From NCBI RefSeq assembly GCF_932526225.1, contig NC_064044.1, forward strand, positions 14,819,453 through 14,883,452: 64,000 nucleotides of DNA. The letters are read 5' to 3'. Below are positions 55,550 to 64,000 of the stretch, one piece after another. Numbering within the stretch: the first letter of the stretch is position 1; each line of letters opens with the position of its first letter. Made by a program: the position numbers and the translations under genes. Origin of the DNA: Nematostella vectensis (lineage: Eukaryota; Cnidaria; Anthozoa; Actiniaria; Edwardsiidae). The notes under the pieces are model-generated. The model saw nothing but the letters and a program-made list of their open reading frames with translations. It was not told the DNA's origin and did no database searches.

Positions 55550-55611
55550 TGCCAAAAACCGGGACTTTTCAGAGTTCCCACAAACTCTCTGGATTGAACC
55601 AGGGACCTTCT

Positions 55612-55645
<34 letters not shown>

Positions 55646-55651
55646 TTCGGC
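55550..55651 (-). tRNA. tRNA-Phe(GAA) copy 50, interrupted
   Basis: Duplicate of 52348. Confidence 0.5.
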
Positions 55652-55832
55652 ACGTTCATGTCCAGACTTAGTCTGCTCGGGCTTAAATATGATGAATTTT
55701 GAATGAAAAAATAAAAAGGGCCAAAATGGCAACCAAAGAAGGACTGCTCTTCTTCGCCATTGTTTTTGCGCAATAGTCGAAACTTTTTCTAATTAAATAG
55801 GTAAGAACTTCTAGATTAAAATAAAAGAGATT

Positions 55833-55903
55833 TTCCTTACCGGGAGTCGAACTCTGGCAGTCTGGGTGAAAACCAGAAATCCTAACCGCTAGACCATATG
55901 GGA
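55833..55903 (-). pseudogene. tRNA-Glu(TTC) copy 52, acceptor shortened
   Basis: Duplicate of 52631. Confidence 0.55.
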
Positions 55904-56081
55904 TATCTGCTTAACTTAGGAAATCGTTTCTTGCTTATTAACAGCGCGAAAAATAGTATCATGATACGATGAGGTTTTCTCCATAAATTTATCAAGCTCA
56001 TATTTGTGCCATACTTTAAAAACATGTCTGCCGTGTCTTGACTGTCAAAGAGCTCCAGTCAACAAAAATGGTTTAAAAATA

Positions 56082-56127
56082 TGCCGAAACCCGGGATTTT
56101 TCAGAGTTCCTACAAACTCTCCGGATT

Positions 56128-56166
<39 letters not shown>

Positions 56167-56183
56167 TACTGCGCTTTTTCGGC
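56082..56183 (-). tRNA. tRNA-Phe(GAA) copy 51, interrupted
   Basis: Duplicate of 52880. Confidence 0.5.
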
Positions 56184-56365
56184 ACGTTCATGTCCAGACT
56201 TAGTCTGCTCGGGCTTAAATATGATAAATTTTGTACAAAAAAATAAAAAGTGCGCAAAATGTCAAACAAAGAAGGACTGCTCTTCCTCGCCATTGTTTTT
56301 GCGCAATAATCAAAACTTTATCTAATTATAAAAGTAAGTACTTCTAGATTTAAAAAAATGCATTT

Positions 56366-56437
56366 TTCCCATACCGGGAGTCGACCCCTGGCAGTCTGGG
56401 TGAAAACCAGAAATCCTAACCGCTAGACCATATGGGA
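56366..56437 (-). tRNA. tRNA-Glu(TTC) copy 53
   Basis: Duplicate of 53164. Confidence 0.75.
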
Positions 56438-56615
56438 TATCTGCTCACCTTAGGAAATGTTTTCTTGATTAAATACAGCGCGAAGAATACTATTATGATA
56501 CGATGATGTTTTCTCCATAAATTTATCAAGCTCATATTTGTACCATTCTTTACAAACATGTCTGCCGTGTCTTGACTGTGAAAGAGCCACAGTCAACAAA
56601 AATGGTTTAAAGAAA

Positions 56616-56717
56616 TGCCGAAACCCGGAAATAATCAGAGTTCCTACAAACTCTATGGATTGAACCAGGGACCTTCAGATCTTCAGGCTGACGCTCTCCC
56701 AACTGAGCTATTTTGGC
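56616..56717 (-). tRNA. tRNA-Phe(GAA) copy 52, interrupted
   Basis: Duplicate of 53414. Confidence 0.45.
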
Positions 56718-56899
56718 AAGTTCATGTCCAGACTTCGTCTACTCGGGCTTAAATATGATGAATTTTGTATGAAAAACTAAAAAGTGCGCAAAATGTCAAA
56801 CAAAGAAGGACTGCTCTTCTTCGCCATTGTTTTTGCGCAATAATCAAAACTTTTTCTAATTATAAAAGTAAGACCTTCTAGATTTAAAAAAATGCATTT

Positions 56900-56971
56900 T
56901 TCCCATACAGGGAGTCGAACAAGGGCCGTCTGGGTGAAAACCAGAAATCCTAAGCGCTAGACCATATGGGA
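56900..56971 (-). tRNA. tRNA-Glu(TTC) copy 54
   Basis: Duplicate of 53698 except for two changed bases in the 5' T stem. Confidence 0.7.
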
Positions 56972-57149
56972 TATCTGCTCAACTTAGGAAATGTTTTCTC
57001 GCTTATTAACAGCGCGAAGAATAGTATCATGATACGATGATGTTTTCTCCATAAATTCATTAAGCTCATATATGTGCCACACTTTACAAACATGTCTGCC
57101 GTGTCTTGACTGTGAAAGAGCTCCAGTTAACAAAAATGGTTTAAAAAAA

Positions 57150-57211
57150 TGCCGAAACCCGGGATTTTTCAGAGTTCCTACAAACTCTCCGGATTGAACC
57201 AGGGACCTTCG

Positions 57212-57245
<34 letters not shown>

Positions 57246-57251
57246 TTCGGC
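57150..57251 (-). tRNA. tRNA-Phe(GAA) copy 53, interrupted
   Basis: Duplicate of 53948. Confidence 0.55.
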
Positions 57252-57433
57252 ACGTTCTTGTCCAGAATTAGTCTGCTCGGGCTTAAATATAAAGAATTTT
57301 GTATGAAAAAATAAAAAGTGCCAAAATGGCATCCAAAGAAGGACTGCTCTTCCTCGCAATTGTTTTTGCGCAATAATCAAATCTTTATCTAATTATAAAA
57401 GTAAGACCTTCTAGATTTAAAAAAATGTATTTT

Positions 57434-57505
57434 TTCCCATACCGGGAGTCGAACCCGGGCCATCTGGGTGAAAACCAGAAATCCTAACCGCTAGACCACA
57501 TGGGA
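57434..57505 (-). tRNA. tRNA-Glu(TTC) copy 55
   Basis: B box and T arm exact; a G-T pair closes the acceptor. Confidence 0.85.
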
Positions 57506-57806
57506 TATCTGCTCACCTTAGGAATTGTTTTCTTGATTAAATACAGCGCGAAGAATAGTATTATGATACGATGATGTTTTCTCCATAAATTTATCAAGCT
57601 CATATTTGTACCATTCTTTACAAACATGTCTGCCGTGTCTTGACTGTGAAAGAGCTACAGTCAACAATAATGGTTTAACAAATATAAAAAGTGCGCAAAA
57701 TGTCAACCTATGAAGGATTGCTTTTAGTCGCCATTGTTTTTTCGCAATTATCAAAACTTTATCTGATTTTAAAAATAAGACCTTCTAGATTTAAAAAAAT
57801 GCATTT

Positions 57807-57873
57807 GTCCCATACCGGAAGTTGAACCTGTCTGGGTGAAAACCACACATCCTAACCGATAGACCATATGGGA
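57807..57873 (-). pseudogene. tRNA-Glu(TTC) copy 56, T arm deleted
   Basis: 67 bases, same deletion type as 46935; the neighbouring tRNA-Phe on its left is absent too. Confidence 0.6.
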
Positions 57874-58050
57874 TATCTGCTCACCTTAGGTAATGTTTTC
57901 TTGATTAATAAAAGCGGGAAGAATAGTATCATGATACGGTGATGTTTTCTTCATAAATTTATCAAACTCATAATTGTGCCATACTTTAAAAACATGTAAG
58001 CCGTGTCTTAACTGTGAAAGAGCACGACTCAACAAATATGGTTTAAAAAA

Positions 58051-58152
58051 TGCCGAAACCCGGGATTGTTCAGAGTTCCTACAAACTATCTGTATTAAAC
58101 CAGGGACCTTTAGATCTTTAGTCTGACGCTCTCCCGACTGAGCTATTTCGGC
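58051..58152 (-). tRNA. tRNA-Phe(AAA) copy 54, interrupted
   Basis: As 47179 but anticodon AAA. Confidence 0.45.
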
Positions 58153-58268
58153 ACGTTCATGTTTTCTCCATAAATTTATCAAACTCATATTTGTGCCATA
58201 CTTTACAAACATGTGAGTCGTGTCTTTACTGTGAAAGAGCTCGAGTCAACAAAAATGGTTTAAAAAAA

Positions 58269-58370
58269 TGCCGAAACCCGGGATTGTTCAGAGTTCCTAC
58301 AAAGTCTACGGATTGAATCAGGAACATTCAGATCTTCAGTCTGACGCTATCCAAACTGAGCTATTTCGGC
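58269..58370 (-). tRNA. tRNA-Phe(GAA) copy 55, interrupted
   Basis: Same variant as 29957. Confidence 0.55.
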
Positions 58371-58552
58371 ACGTTCAAGTCCAGCAACAGTCTCATCGGG
58401 TTTAAGTATGACGAATTTTAAATGGCAAAATAAAAGGTGCGCCTAATGCCAACCAAAGAAGCACTGCTCTTCCTCGCCATTATTTTTGCGCAATAATCAA
58501 CACTTTATCTAATTATAAAAGTAATACCTTCTAGATTTAAAAAAATGCATTT

Positions 58553-58624
58553 TTCCCATACCGGGAGTCGAACCCGGGCAGTCTTGGTGAAAACCAGAAA
58601 TCCTAACCGCTAGACCATATGGGA
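58553..58624 (-). tRNA. tRNA-Glu(TTC) copy 57
   Basis: Same variant as 30241. Confidence 0.85.
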
Positions 58625-58804
58625 TATCTGCTTACCTTAGGAAATGTTTTCTTGATTAAATACAGCGCGAAGAATAGTATCATGATACGATTATGTTACC
58701 TCTAATAAATTTATCAAACTCATATATGTGCAATACTTCACAAACATGTCTGCATGTGTCTTGACTGTGAAAGAGCTCCAGGCAACAAAAATGGTTTAAA
58801 AAAA

Positions 58805-58906
58805 TACCGAAACCCGTGATTGTTCAGAGTTACTACAAACTCACCGGATTGAACCGGGGACCTTCGGATCTTTAGTCTGACGCTCTCCCAATTGAGCTAT
58901 TTCGGC
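58805..58906 (-). tRNA. tRNA-Phe(AAA) copy 56, interrupted
   Basis: Same variant as 30493. Confidence 0.5.
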
Positions 58907-59085
58907 ACGTTCATGTCTAGCCTTAGTCTGCTCGGGCTTAAATATGATGAATTTTGAATGAAAAAAAAAATGTGCGCAAAATGGCAACCAAAAAAGGACT
59001 GCTATTCCTCGCCATTGGTTTTGCGCAATAATCAAAACTTTATCTAATTATAAAAGTAAGACCTAGATTTAAAAAAAATGCATTT

Positions 59086-59157
59086 TTCCCATATCGGGAG
59101 TAGAACCCGGGCAGTCTGAGTAAAAACCAGAAATCCTAACCGCTAGACCATATGGGA
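59086..59157 (-). tRNA. tRNA-Glu body with anticodon TTT (Lys)
   Basis: Same anticodon change as 30772. Confidence 0.75.
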
Positions 59158-59335
59158 TATCTGCTCACTTTAGGAAATGTTTTCTTGACTAAATACAGCG
59201 CAAAGAATAGTATTATGATTCGATGATGTTTTCTCCATAAATTTATCAAGCTCATATTTGTGCCATACTTAACAAACATGTCTGCCGTGTCTTGACTGTG
59301 AAAGAGCTCCAGTAAAAAAAAAATGGTTTAAAAAA

Positions 59336-59381
59336 TGCCGAAACCCGGGATTTTTCAGAGTAACTACAAACTCTCCGGATT

Positions 59382-59431
<50 letters not shown>

Positions 59432-59437
59432 TTCTGC
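59336..59437 (-). tRNA. tRNA-Phe(GAA) copy 57, interrupted
   Basis: Same variant as 31021. Confidence 0.55.
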
Positions 59438-59543
59438 ACGTTCATGTCCAGACATAGTCTGCTCGGGCTTAAATATGATGAATTTTGAATGAGAAAATTT
59501 TTTTTATAAAAGTCAGACCTTCTAGATTTAAAAAAATGCATTT

Positions 59544-59615
59544 TTCCCATACCGGGAGTCGAAACCGGGCAGTCTGGGTGAAAACCAGAAATCCTAACCG
59601 CTAGACCATATGGGA
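59544..59615 (-). tRNA. tRNA-Glu(TTC) copy 59
   Basis: B box TTTCGACTCC context; one T-stem change. Confidence 0.75.
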
Positions 59616-59741
59616 TATCTGCTCACCTTAGGAAATGTTTTCTTGATTAAATACAGGGCGAAGAATAGTATCATAAACATATATCATATAACATGTATCA
59701 TGAATATATACGAATTTCTAGATTTAAAAAAAAATGCATTT

Positions 59742-59813
59742 TTCTTATACCAGGAGTAGAAACCGGGCAGTCTGGGTGAAAACCAGAAATCCTAACCGCT
59801 AGACCATATGGGA
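59742..59813 (-). tRNA. tRNA-Glu(TTC) copy 60, weakened acceptor
   Basis: Acceptor variant of 31427. Confidence 0.6.
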
Positions 59814-59991
59814 TATCTGTTCACCTTAGGTAATGTTTTCTTTCTTATTAACAGCGCGAATAATAGTATCATGATACGATGATGTTTTCTCCATAAATTC
59901 ATCAAACTCATATTTGTGCCATACTTTACAAACATGTAAGCCGTGTCTTGACAGTGAAAGAGCTCCAGTTAACAAAAATGGTTTAAAAAAA

Positions 59992-60037
59992 TGCCTAAAA
60001 CCGCGATTTTTCAGAGTTCCTACAAACTCTCCGGGTT

Positions 60038-60074
<37 letters not shown>

Positions 60075-60093
60075 TCAACTGAGTTTTTTCGGC
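59992..60093 (-). tRNA. tRNA-Phe(GAA) copy 58, interrupted
   Basis: As 31677 with one more acceptor change. Confidence 0.5.
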
Positions 60094-60276
60094 ACGTTCA
60101 TGTTCAGCATTAGTCTGCTCGGGCGTAAATATGATGAATTTTGTATGAAAAAATAAAAAGTGCGCAAAATGGCAACCAAAGAAGGACTGCTCTTCCTCGC
60201 CATTGTTTTTTCGCAATAATCAAAACTTTATCTAATTATAAAAGTAAGAACTTCTAGATTTAAAAAAATGCATTTT

Positions 60277-60348
60277 TTCCCATACCGGTAGTAGAACCCG
60301 GGCAGTCTGAGTAAAAACCAGAAATCCTAACCGCTAGACCATATGGGA
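60277..60348 (-). tRNA. tRNA-Glu body with anticodon TTT (Lys), hybrid at junction
   Basis: 3' part as 31962, 5' part as 59086: a recombinant at the 1191-bp block boundary. Confidence 0.7.
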
Positions 60349-60526
60349 TATCTGCTCACTTTAGGAAATGTTTTCTTGACTAAATACAGCGCAAAGAATA
60401 GTATTATGATTCGATGATGTTTTCTCCATAAATTTATCAAGCTCATATTTGTGCCATACTTAACAAACATGTCTGCCGTGTCTTGACTGTGAAAGAGCTC
60501 CAGTCAAAAAAAAATGGTTTAAAAAA

Positions 60527-60572
60527 TGCCGAAACCCGGGATTTTTCAGAGTAACTACAAACTCTCCGGATT

Positions 60573-60622
<50 letters not shown>

Positions 60623-60628
60623 TTCTGC
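60527..60628 (-). tRNA. tRNA-Phe(GAA) copy 59, interrupted
   Basis: Duplicate of 59336. Confidence 0.55.
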
Positions 60629-60734
60629 ACGTTCATGTCCAGACATAGTCTGCTCGGGCTTAAATATGATGAATTTTGAATGAGAAAATTTTTTTTATAA
60701 AAGTCAGACCTTCTAGATTTAAAAAAATGCATTT

Positions 60735-60806
60735 TTCCCATACCGGGAGTCGAAACCGGGCAGTCTGGGTGAAAACCAGAAATCCTAACCGCTAGACCAT
60801 ATGGGA
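60735..60806 (-). tRNA. tRNA-Glu(TTC) copy 62
   Basis: Duplicate of 59544. Confidence 0.75.
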
Positions 60807-60932
60807 TATCTGCTCACCTTAGGAAATGTTTTCTTGATTAAATACAGGGCGAAGAATAGTATCATAAACATATATCATATAACATGTATCATGAATATAT
60901 ACGAATTTCTAGATTTAAAAAAAAATGCATTT

Positions 60933-61004
60933 TTCTTATACCAGGAGTAGAAACCGGGCAGTCTGGGTGAAAACCAGAAATCCTAACCGCTAGACCATAT
61001 GGGA
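60933..61004 (-). tRNA. tRNA-Glu(TTC) copy 63, weakened acceptor
   Basis: Duplicate of 59742. Confidence 0.6.
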
Positions 61005-61182
61005 TATCTGTTCACCTTAGGTAATGTTTTCTTTCTTATTAACAGCGCGAATAATAGTATCATGATACGATGATGTTTTCTCCATAAATTCATCAAACTC
61101 ATATTTGTGCCATACTTTACAAACATGTAAGCCGTGTCTTGACAGTGAAAGAGCTCCAGTTAACAAAAATGGTTTAAAAAAA

Positions 61183-61228
61183 TGCCTAAAACCGCGATTT
61201 TTCAGAGTTCCTACAAACTCTCCGGGTT

Positions 61229-61265
<37 letters not shown>

Positions 61266-61284
61266 TCAACTGAGTTTTTTCGGC
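61183..61284 (-). tRNA. tRNA-Phe(GAA) copy 60, interrupted
   Basis: Duplicate of 59992. Confidence 0.5.
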
Positions 61285-61467
61285 ACGTTCATGTTCAGCA
61301 TTAGTCTGCTCGGGCGTAAATATGATGAATTTTGTATGAAAAAATAAAAAGTGCGCAAAATGGCAACCAAAGAAGGACTGCTCTTCCTCGCCATTGTTTT
61401 TTCGCAATAATCAAAACTTTATCTAATTATAAAAGTAAGAACTTCTAGATTTAAAAAAATGCATTTT

Positions 61468-61539
61468 TTCCCATACCGGTAGTAGAACCCTGGCAGTCTG
61501 GGTGAAAACCAGAAATCCTAACCGCTAGACCATATGGGA
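61468..61539 (-). tRNA. tRNA-Glu(TTC) copy 64
   Basis: Same variant as 31962, anticodon TTC. Confidence 0.65.
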
Positions 61540-61717
61540 TATCTGCTCACCTTAGGAAATGTTTTCTTGATTAAACACAGCGCGAAGAATAGTATTAAGA
61601 TACGATGATGTTTTCTCCATAAATTTATCAAGCTCATATTTGTACGATTCTTTACAAACATGTCTGCCGTGTCTTGACTGTGAAAGAGCTACAGTCAACA
61701 AAAATGGTTTAAAGAAA

Positions 61718-61819
61718 TGCCGAAAAACGGGGATGTTCAGAGTTCCTACAAACTCTCCTGATTGAACCAGGGACCTTCAGATCTTCAGTCGGACGCTCTC
61801 CCAACTGAGATATTTCGGC
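61718..61819 (-). tRNA. tRNA-Phe(GAA) copy 61, interrupted
   Basis: Same variant as 32212. Confidence 0.5.
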
Positions 61820-62001
61820 ACGTTCATGTCCAGACTTCGTCTGCTCGGGCTTAAATATGATGAATTTTGTATGAAAAACTAAAAAGTGCGCAAAATGTCA
61901 AACAAAGAAGGACTTCTCTTCTTCGCCATTGTTTTTGCGCAATAATCAAAACTTTATCTAATTATAAAAGTAAGACATTCTAGATTTAAAAAAATGCGTT
62001 T

Positions 62002-62073
62002 TTCCCATACCGGGAGTAGAACCCGGGCCGTCTGGTTGAAAACCAGAAATCCTAACCGCTAGACCATATGGGA
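62002..62073 (-). tRNA. tRNA-Glu(TTC) copy 65
   Basis: B box GGTTCTACTCC; last base of the anticodon loop changed. Confidence 0.75.
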
Positions 62074-62197
62074 TATCTGCTCACCTTACGAAATGTTTTC
62101 TTGATTAAATACAGGGCGAAGAATAGTATCATAAACATATATCATATAACATGTATCATGAATATATACGAATTTCTAGATTTAAAAAAATGCGTTT

Positions 62198-62269
62198 TTC
62201 CCATACCGGGAGTCGAACCCGGGCCGTCTGGGTGAAAACCAGAAATCCTAACCGGTAGACCATATGTGA
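62198..62269 (-). tRNA. tRNA-Glu(TTC) copy 66
   Basis: B box exact; one acceptor mismatch. Separated from the previous tRNA-Glu by the AT-rich short spacer. Confidence 0.75.
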
Positions 62270-62450
62270 TATATATCTGCTCACCTTAGGAAATGTTTTC
62301 TTGATTAAATACATTGCGAAGAATAGTATTATGATACGATGATGTTTTCTCCATAAGTTTATCAAGCTCATATTTGTGCCATTCTTTACAAACATGTCTG
62401 CCGTGTCTTGACTGTGAAAGAGCTCCAGTTAACAAAAATGGTTTAAAAAA

Positions 62451-62552
62451 TGCCGAAACCCGGGATTTTTCATAATTATTACAAACTCTCCGGATTGAAC
62501 CAGGGACCTTCAGATCTTCAGTCTGATGCTCTCACAACTGAGCTATTTCGGT
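62451..62552 (-). tRNA. tRNA-Phe(GAA) copy 62, interrupted
   Basis: Same variant as 32749. Confidence 0.5.
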
Positions 62553-62731
62553 TGTTCATGTCCAGACTTAGTCTGCTCGGGCTTAAATATGATGAATTTT
62601 GAATGCAAAAACATTTTGCGCAAAATGGCAACCAAAGAAGCACTGCTCTTCCTCGCCATTGTTTTTGCGCAATAATCAACACTTTATCTAATTATAAAAG
62701 TAATACCTTCTAGATTTAAAAAAATGCATTT

Positions 62732-62803
62732 TTCCCATACCGGGAGTCGAACCCGGGCAGTCTTGGTGAAAACCAGAAATCCTAACCGCTAGACCATATG
62801 GGA
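62732..62803 (-). tRNA. tRNA-Glu(TTC) copy 67
   Basis: Same variant as 30241. Confidence 0.85.
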
Positions 62804-62981
62804 TATCTGCTTACCTTAGGAAATGTTTTCTTGACTAAATACAGCGCGAAGAATAGTATTATGATTCGATGATGTTTTCTCCATAAATTTATCAAGCTCA
62901 TATTTGTGCCATACTTAACAAACATGTCTGCCGTGTCTTGACTGTGAAAGAGCTCCAGTCAACAAAAATGGTTTAAAAAAA

Positions 62982-63027
62982 TGCCGAAAACCGCGATTTT
63001 TCAGAGTTCCTACAAACTCTCCGGGTT

Positions 63028-63064
<37 letters not shown>

Positions 63065-63083
63065 TCAACTGAGTTTTTTCGGC
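62982..63083 (-). tRNA. tRNA-Phe(GAA) copy 63, interrupted
   Basis: Same variant as 33280. Confidence 0.5.
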
Positions 63084-63266
63084 ACGTTCATGTTCAGCAT
63101 TAGTCTGCTCGGGCGTAAATATGATGAATTTTGTATGAAAAAATAAAAAGTGCGCAAAATGGCAACCAAAGAAGGACTGCTCTTCCTCGCCATTGTTTTT
63201 TCGCAATAATCAAAACTTTATCTAATTATAAAAGTAAGAACTTCTAGATTTAAAAAAATGCATTTT

Positions 63267-63338
63267 TTCCCATACCGGTAGTAGAACCCTGGCAGTCTGG
63301 GTGAAAAACAGAAATCCTAACCGCTAGACCATATCGGA
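63267..63338 (-). tRNA. tRNA-Glu(TTC) copy 68
   Basis: As 33565 plus one 5' acceptor mismatch. Confidence 0.6.
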
Positions 63339-63516
63339 TATCTGCTCACCTTAGGAAATGTTTTCTTGATTAAACACAGCGCGAAGAATAGTATTAAGAT
63401 ACGATGATGTTTTCTCCATAAATTTATCAAGCTCATATTTGTACGATTCTTTACAAACATGTCTGCCGTGTCTTGACTGTGAAAGAGCTACAGTCAACAA
63501 AAATGGTTTAAAGAAA

Positions 63517-63618
63517 TGCCGAAAAACGGGGATGTTCAGAGTTCCTACAAACTCTCCGGATTGAACCAGGGACCTTCAGATCTTCAGTCGGACGCTCTCC
63601 AAACTGAGATATTTCGGC
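63517..63618 (-). tRNA. tRNA-Phe(GAA) copy 64, interrupted
   Basis: Same variant as 32212. Confidence 0.5.
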
Positions 63619-63800
63619 ACGTTCATGTCCAGACTTCGTCTGCGCGGGCTTAAATATGATGAATTTTGTATGAAAAACTAAAACGTGCGCAAAATGTCAA
63701 ACAAAGAAGGACTGCTCTTCTTCGCCATTTTTTTTGCGCAATAATCAAAACTTTATCTAATTATAAAAGTAAGACCTTCTAGATTTAAAAAAATGCGTTT

Positions 63801-63872
63801 TTCCCATACCGGGAGTCGAACCCGGTCCGTCTGGGTGAAAACCAGAAATCCTAACCAGTAGACCATATGGGA
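63801..63872 (-). tRNA. tRNA-Glu(TTC) copy 69
   Basis: B box exact; D arm as 34099. The array continues beyond the window. Confidence 0.8.
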
Positions 63873-64000
63873 TATATATCTGCTCACCTTAGGAAATGTT
63901 TTCTTGATTAAATACATTGCGAAGAATAGTATTATGATACGATGATGTTTTCTCCATAAATTTATCAAGCTCATATTTGTGCCATTCTTTACAAACATGT

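Larger units (their letters stand above)
54592..57401 (-). repeat. Higher-order repeat B, copy 2 (partial)
   Basis: Matches the first 2810 bp of copy 1 and then diverges near 57402. The two copies differ at a few bases, for example in the T arm of the tRNA-Glu at 56900. Confidence 0.8.
59100..60290 (-). repeat. Higher-order repeat C, copy 1 (1191 bp)
   Basis: Repeated directly at 60291-61481 with an offset of 1191 bp. The junction lies within the T arm of the tRNA-Glu copy at 60277. Confidence 0.85.
60291..61481 (-). repeat. Higher-order repeat C, copy 2 (1191 bp)
   Basis: Partner of 59100-60290, with only small differences visible by eye. Confidence 0.85.
28855..64000 (-). repeat. Tandem array of tRNA-Glu / tRNA-Phe units
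   Basis: More than 35 kb of tandem units of about 533 bp (some 457 bp or shorter), running off the right edge. A full unit, read on minus, has tRNA-Phe, a spacer of about 178 bp, tRNA-Glu, and a spacer of about 180 bp. I located 69 tRNA-Glu and 64 tRNA-Phe copies, all on minus. Both genes keep an A-box- and B-box-like internal promoter in many copies and a T-run directly 3' of the gene. No other gene is present. Adjacent units differ at perhaps 5-10 percent of positions, but distant blocks can be nearly identical, showing later block duplications. Confidence 0.95.

Noticed and set aside
31668-63998. Dozens of similar 60-90-codon minus-strand ORFs in the array (products with AQLGERQTEDLKVPGS and a Lys/Asn-rich start)
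   Set aside because: The recurrent peptide is the translation of the tRNA-Phe gene itself and its upstream spacer. Different units break the frame freely, so there is no sign of a protein family.
28855-64000. Array as a CRISPR locus or as a SINE family
   Set aside because: Units are about 533 bp with two full tRNA genes and no short spacers, so not CRISPR. Copies are head-to-tail tandem without A-tails or target-site duplications, so not dispersed SINEs.

Overview
The window reads as nuclear DNA of an invertebrate animal, most likely a cnidarian. It is AT-rich, has GT-AG introns, carries Polinton, Ty3/gypsy and ISL2EU-type elements, and its tRNA genes match metazoan tRNA-Glu and tRNA-Phe closely. 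The phylum is an inference.

Left part (1-10.2 kb): a degraded coiled-coil coding stretch (about 530-903); several exon-like segments on the plus strand (1502-3571), including a SAP-like motif; a clearer spliced gene (4252-5750) that resembles the core-binding part of tyrosine recombinases and ends in a Myb-like domain; then a decayed DNA transposon of ISL2EU type (about 7.1-10.2 kb). In that element a SWIM/YqaJ/PHD gene on the plus strand faces a DDE transposase remnant on the minus strand.

Middle (10.2-28.9 kb): about 4.5 kb of non-coding AT-rich DNA with a small MITE. Next comes the 3' end of a Ty3/gypsy retroelement (137-bp LTR plus integrase, minus strand), abutting near 16.14 kb a degraded Polinton/Maverick of about 12 kb. 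The Polinton runs DNA polymerase B, integrase, small structural-type ORFs, major capsid, protease, packaging ATPase, basic and small ORFs. Both elements are fossils with many breaks. A short segment with four perfect TGACGTCA palindromes follows.

Right part (about 28.86-64.0 kb, running off the edge): more than 35 kb of tandem array whose basic unit of about 533 bp holds one tRNA-Glu and one tRNA-Phe gene, both on the minus strand and each followed by a T-run of the kind that ends RNA polymerase III transcripts. I count 69 tRNA-Glu and 64 tRNA-Phe copies. Every tRNA-Phe copy carries the same 29-bp insertion in the T arm (30 bp in three related copies). It is flanked by a CAATCC direct repeat, mostly folds as a 6-bp hairpin, and its precise removal would restore a standard tRNA-Phe. 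Some copies have changed anticodons (tRNA-Glu bodies reading UUU, UGC or GUC; tRNA-Phe bodies reading GAC or AAA). Larger nested duplications (5961, 3202 and 1191 bp) overlie the basic unit, and their junctions fall at or near tRNA genes. This array is the most unusual part of the window.
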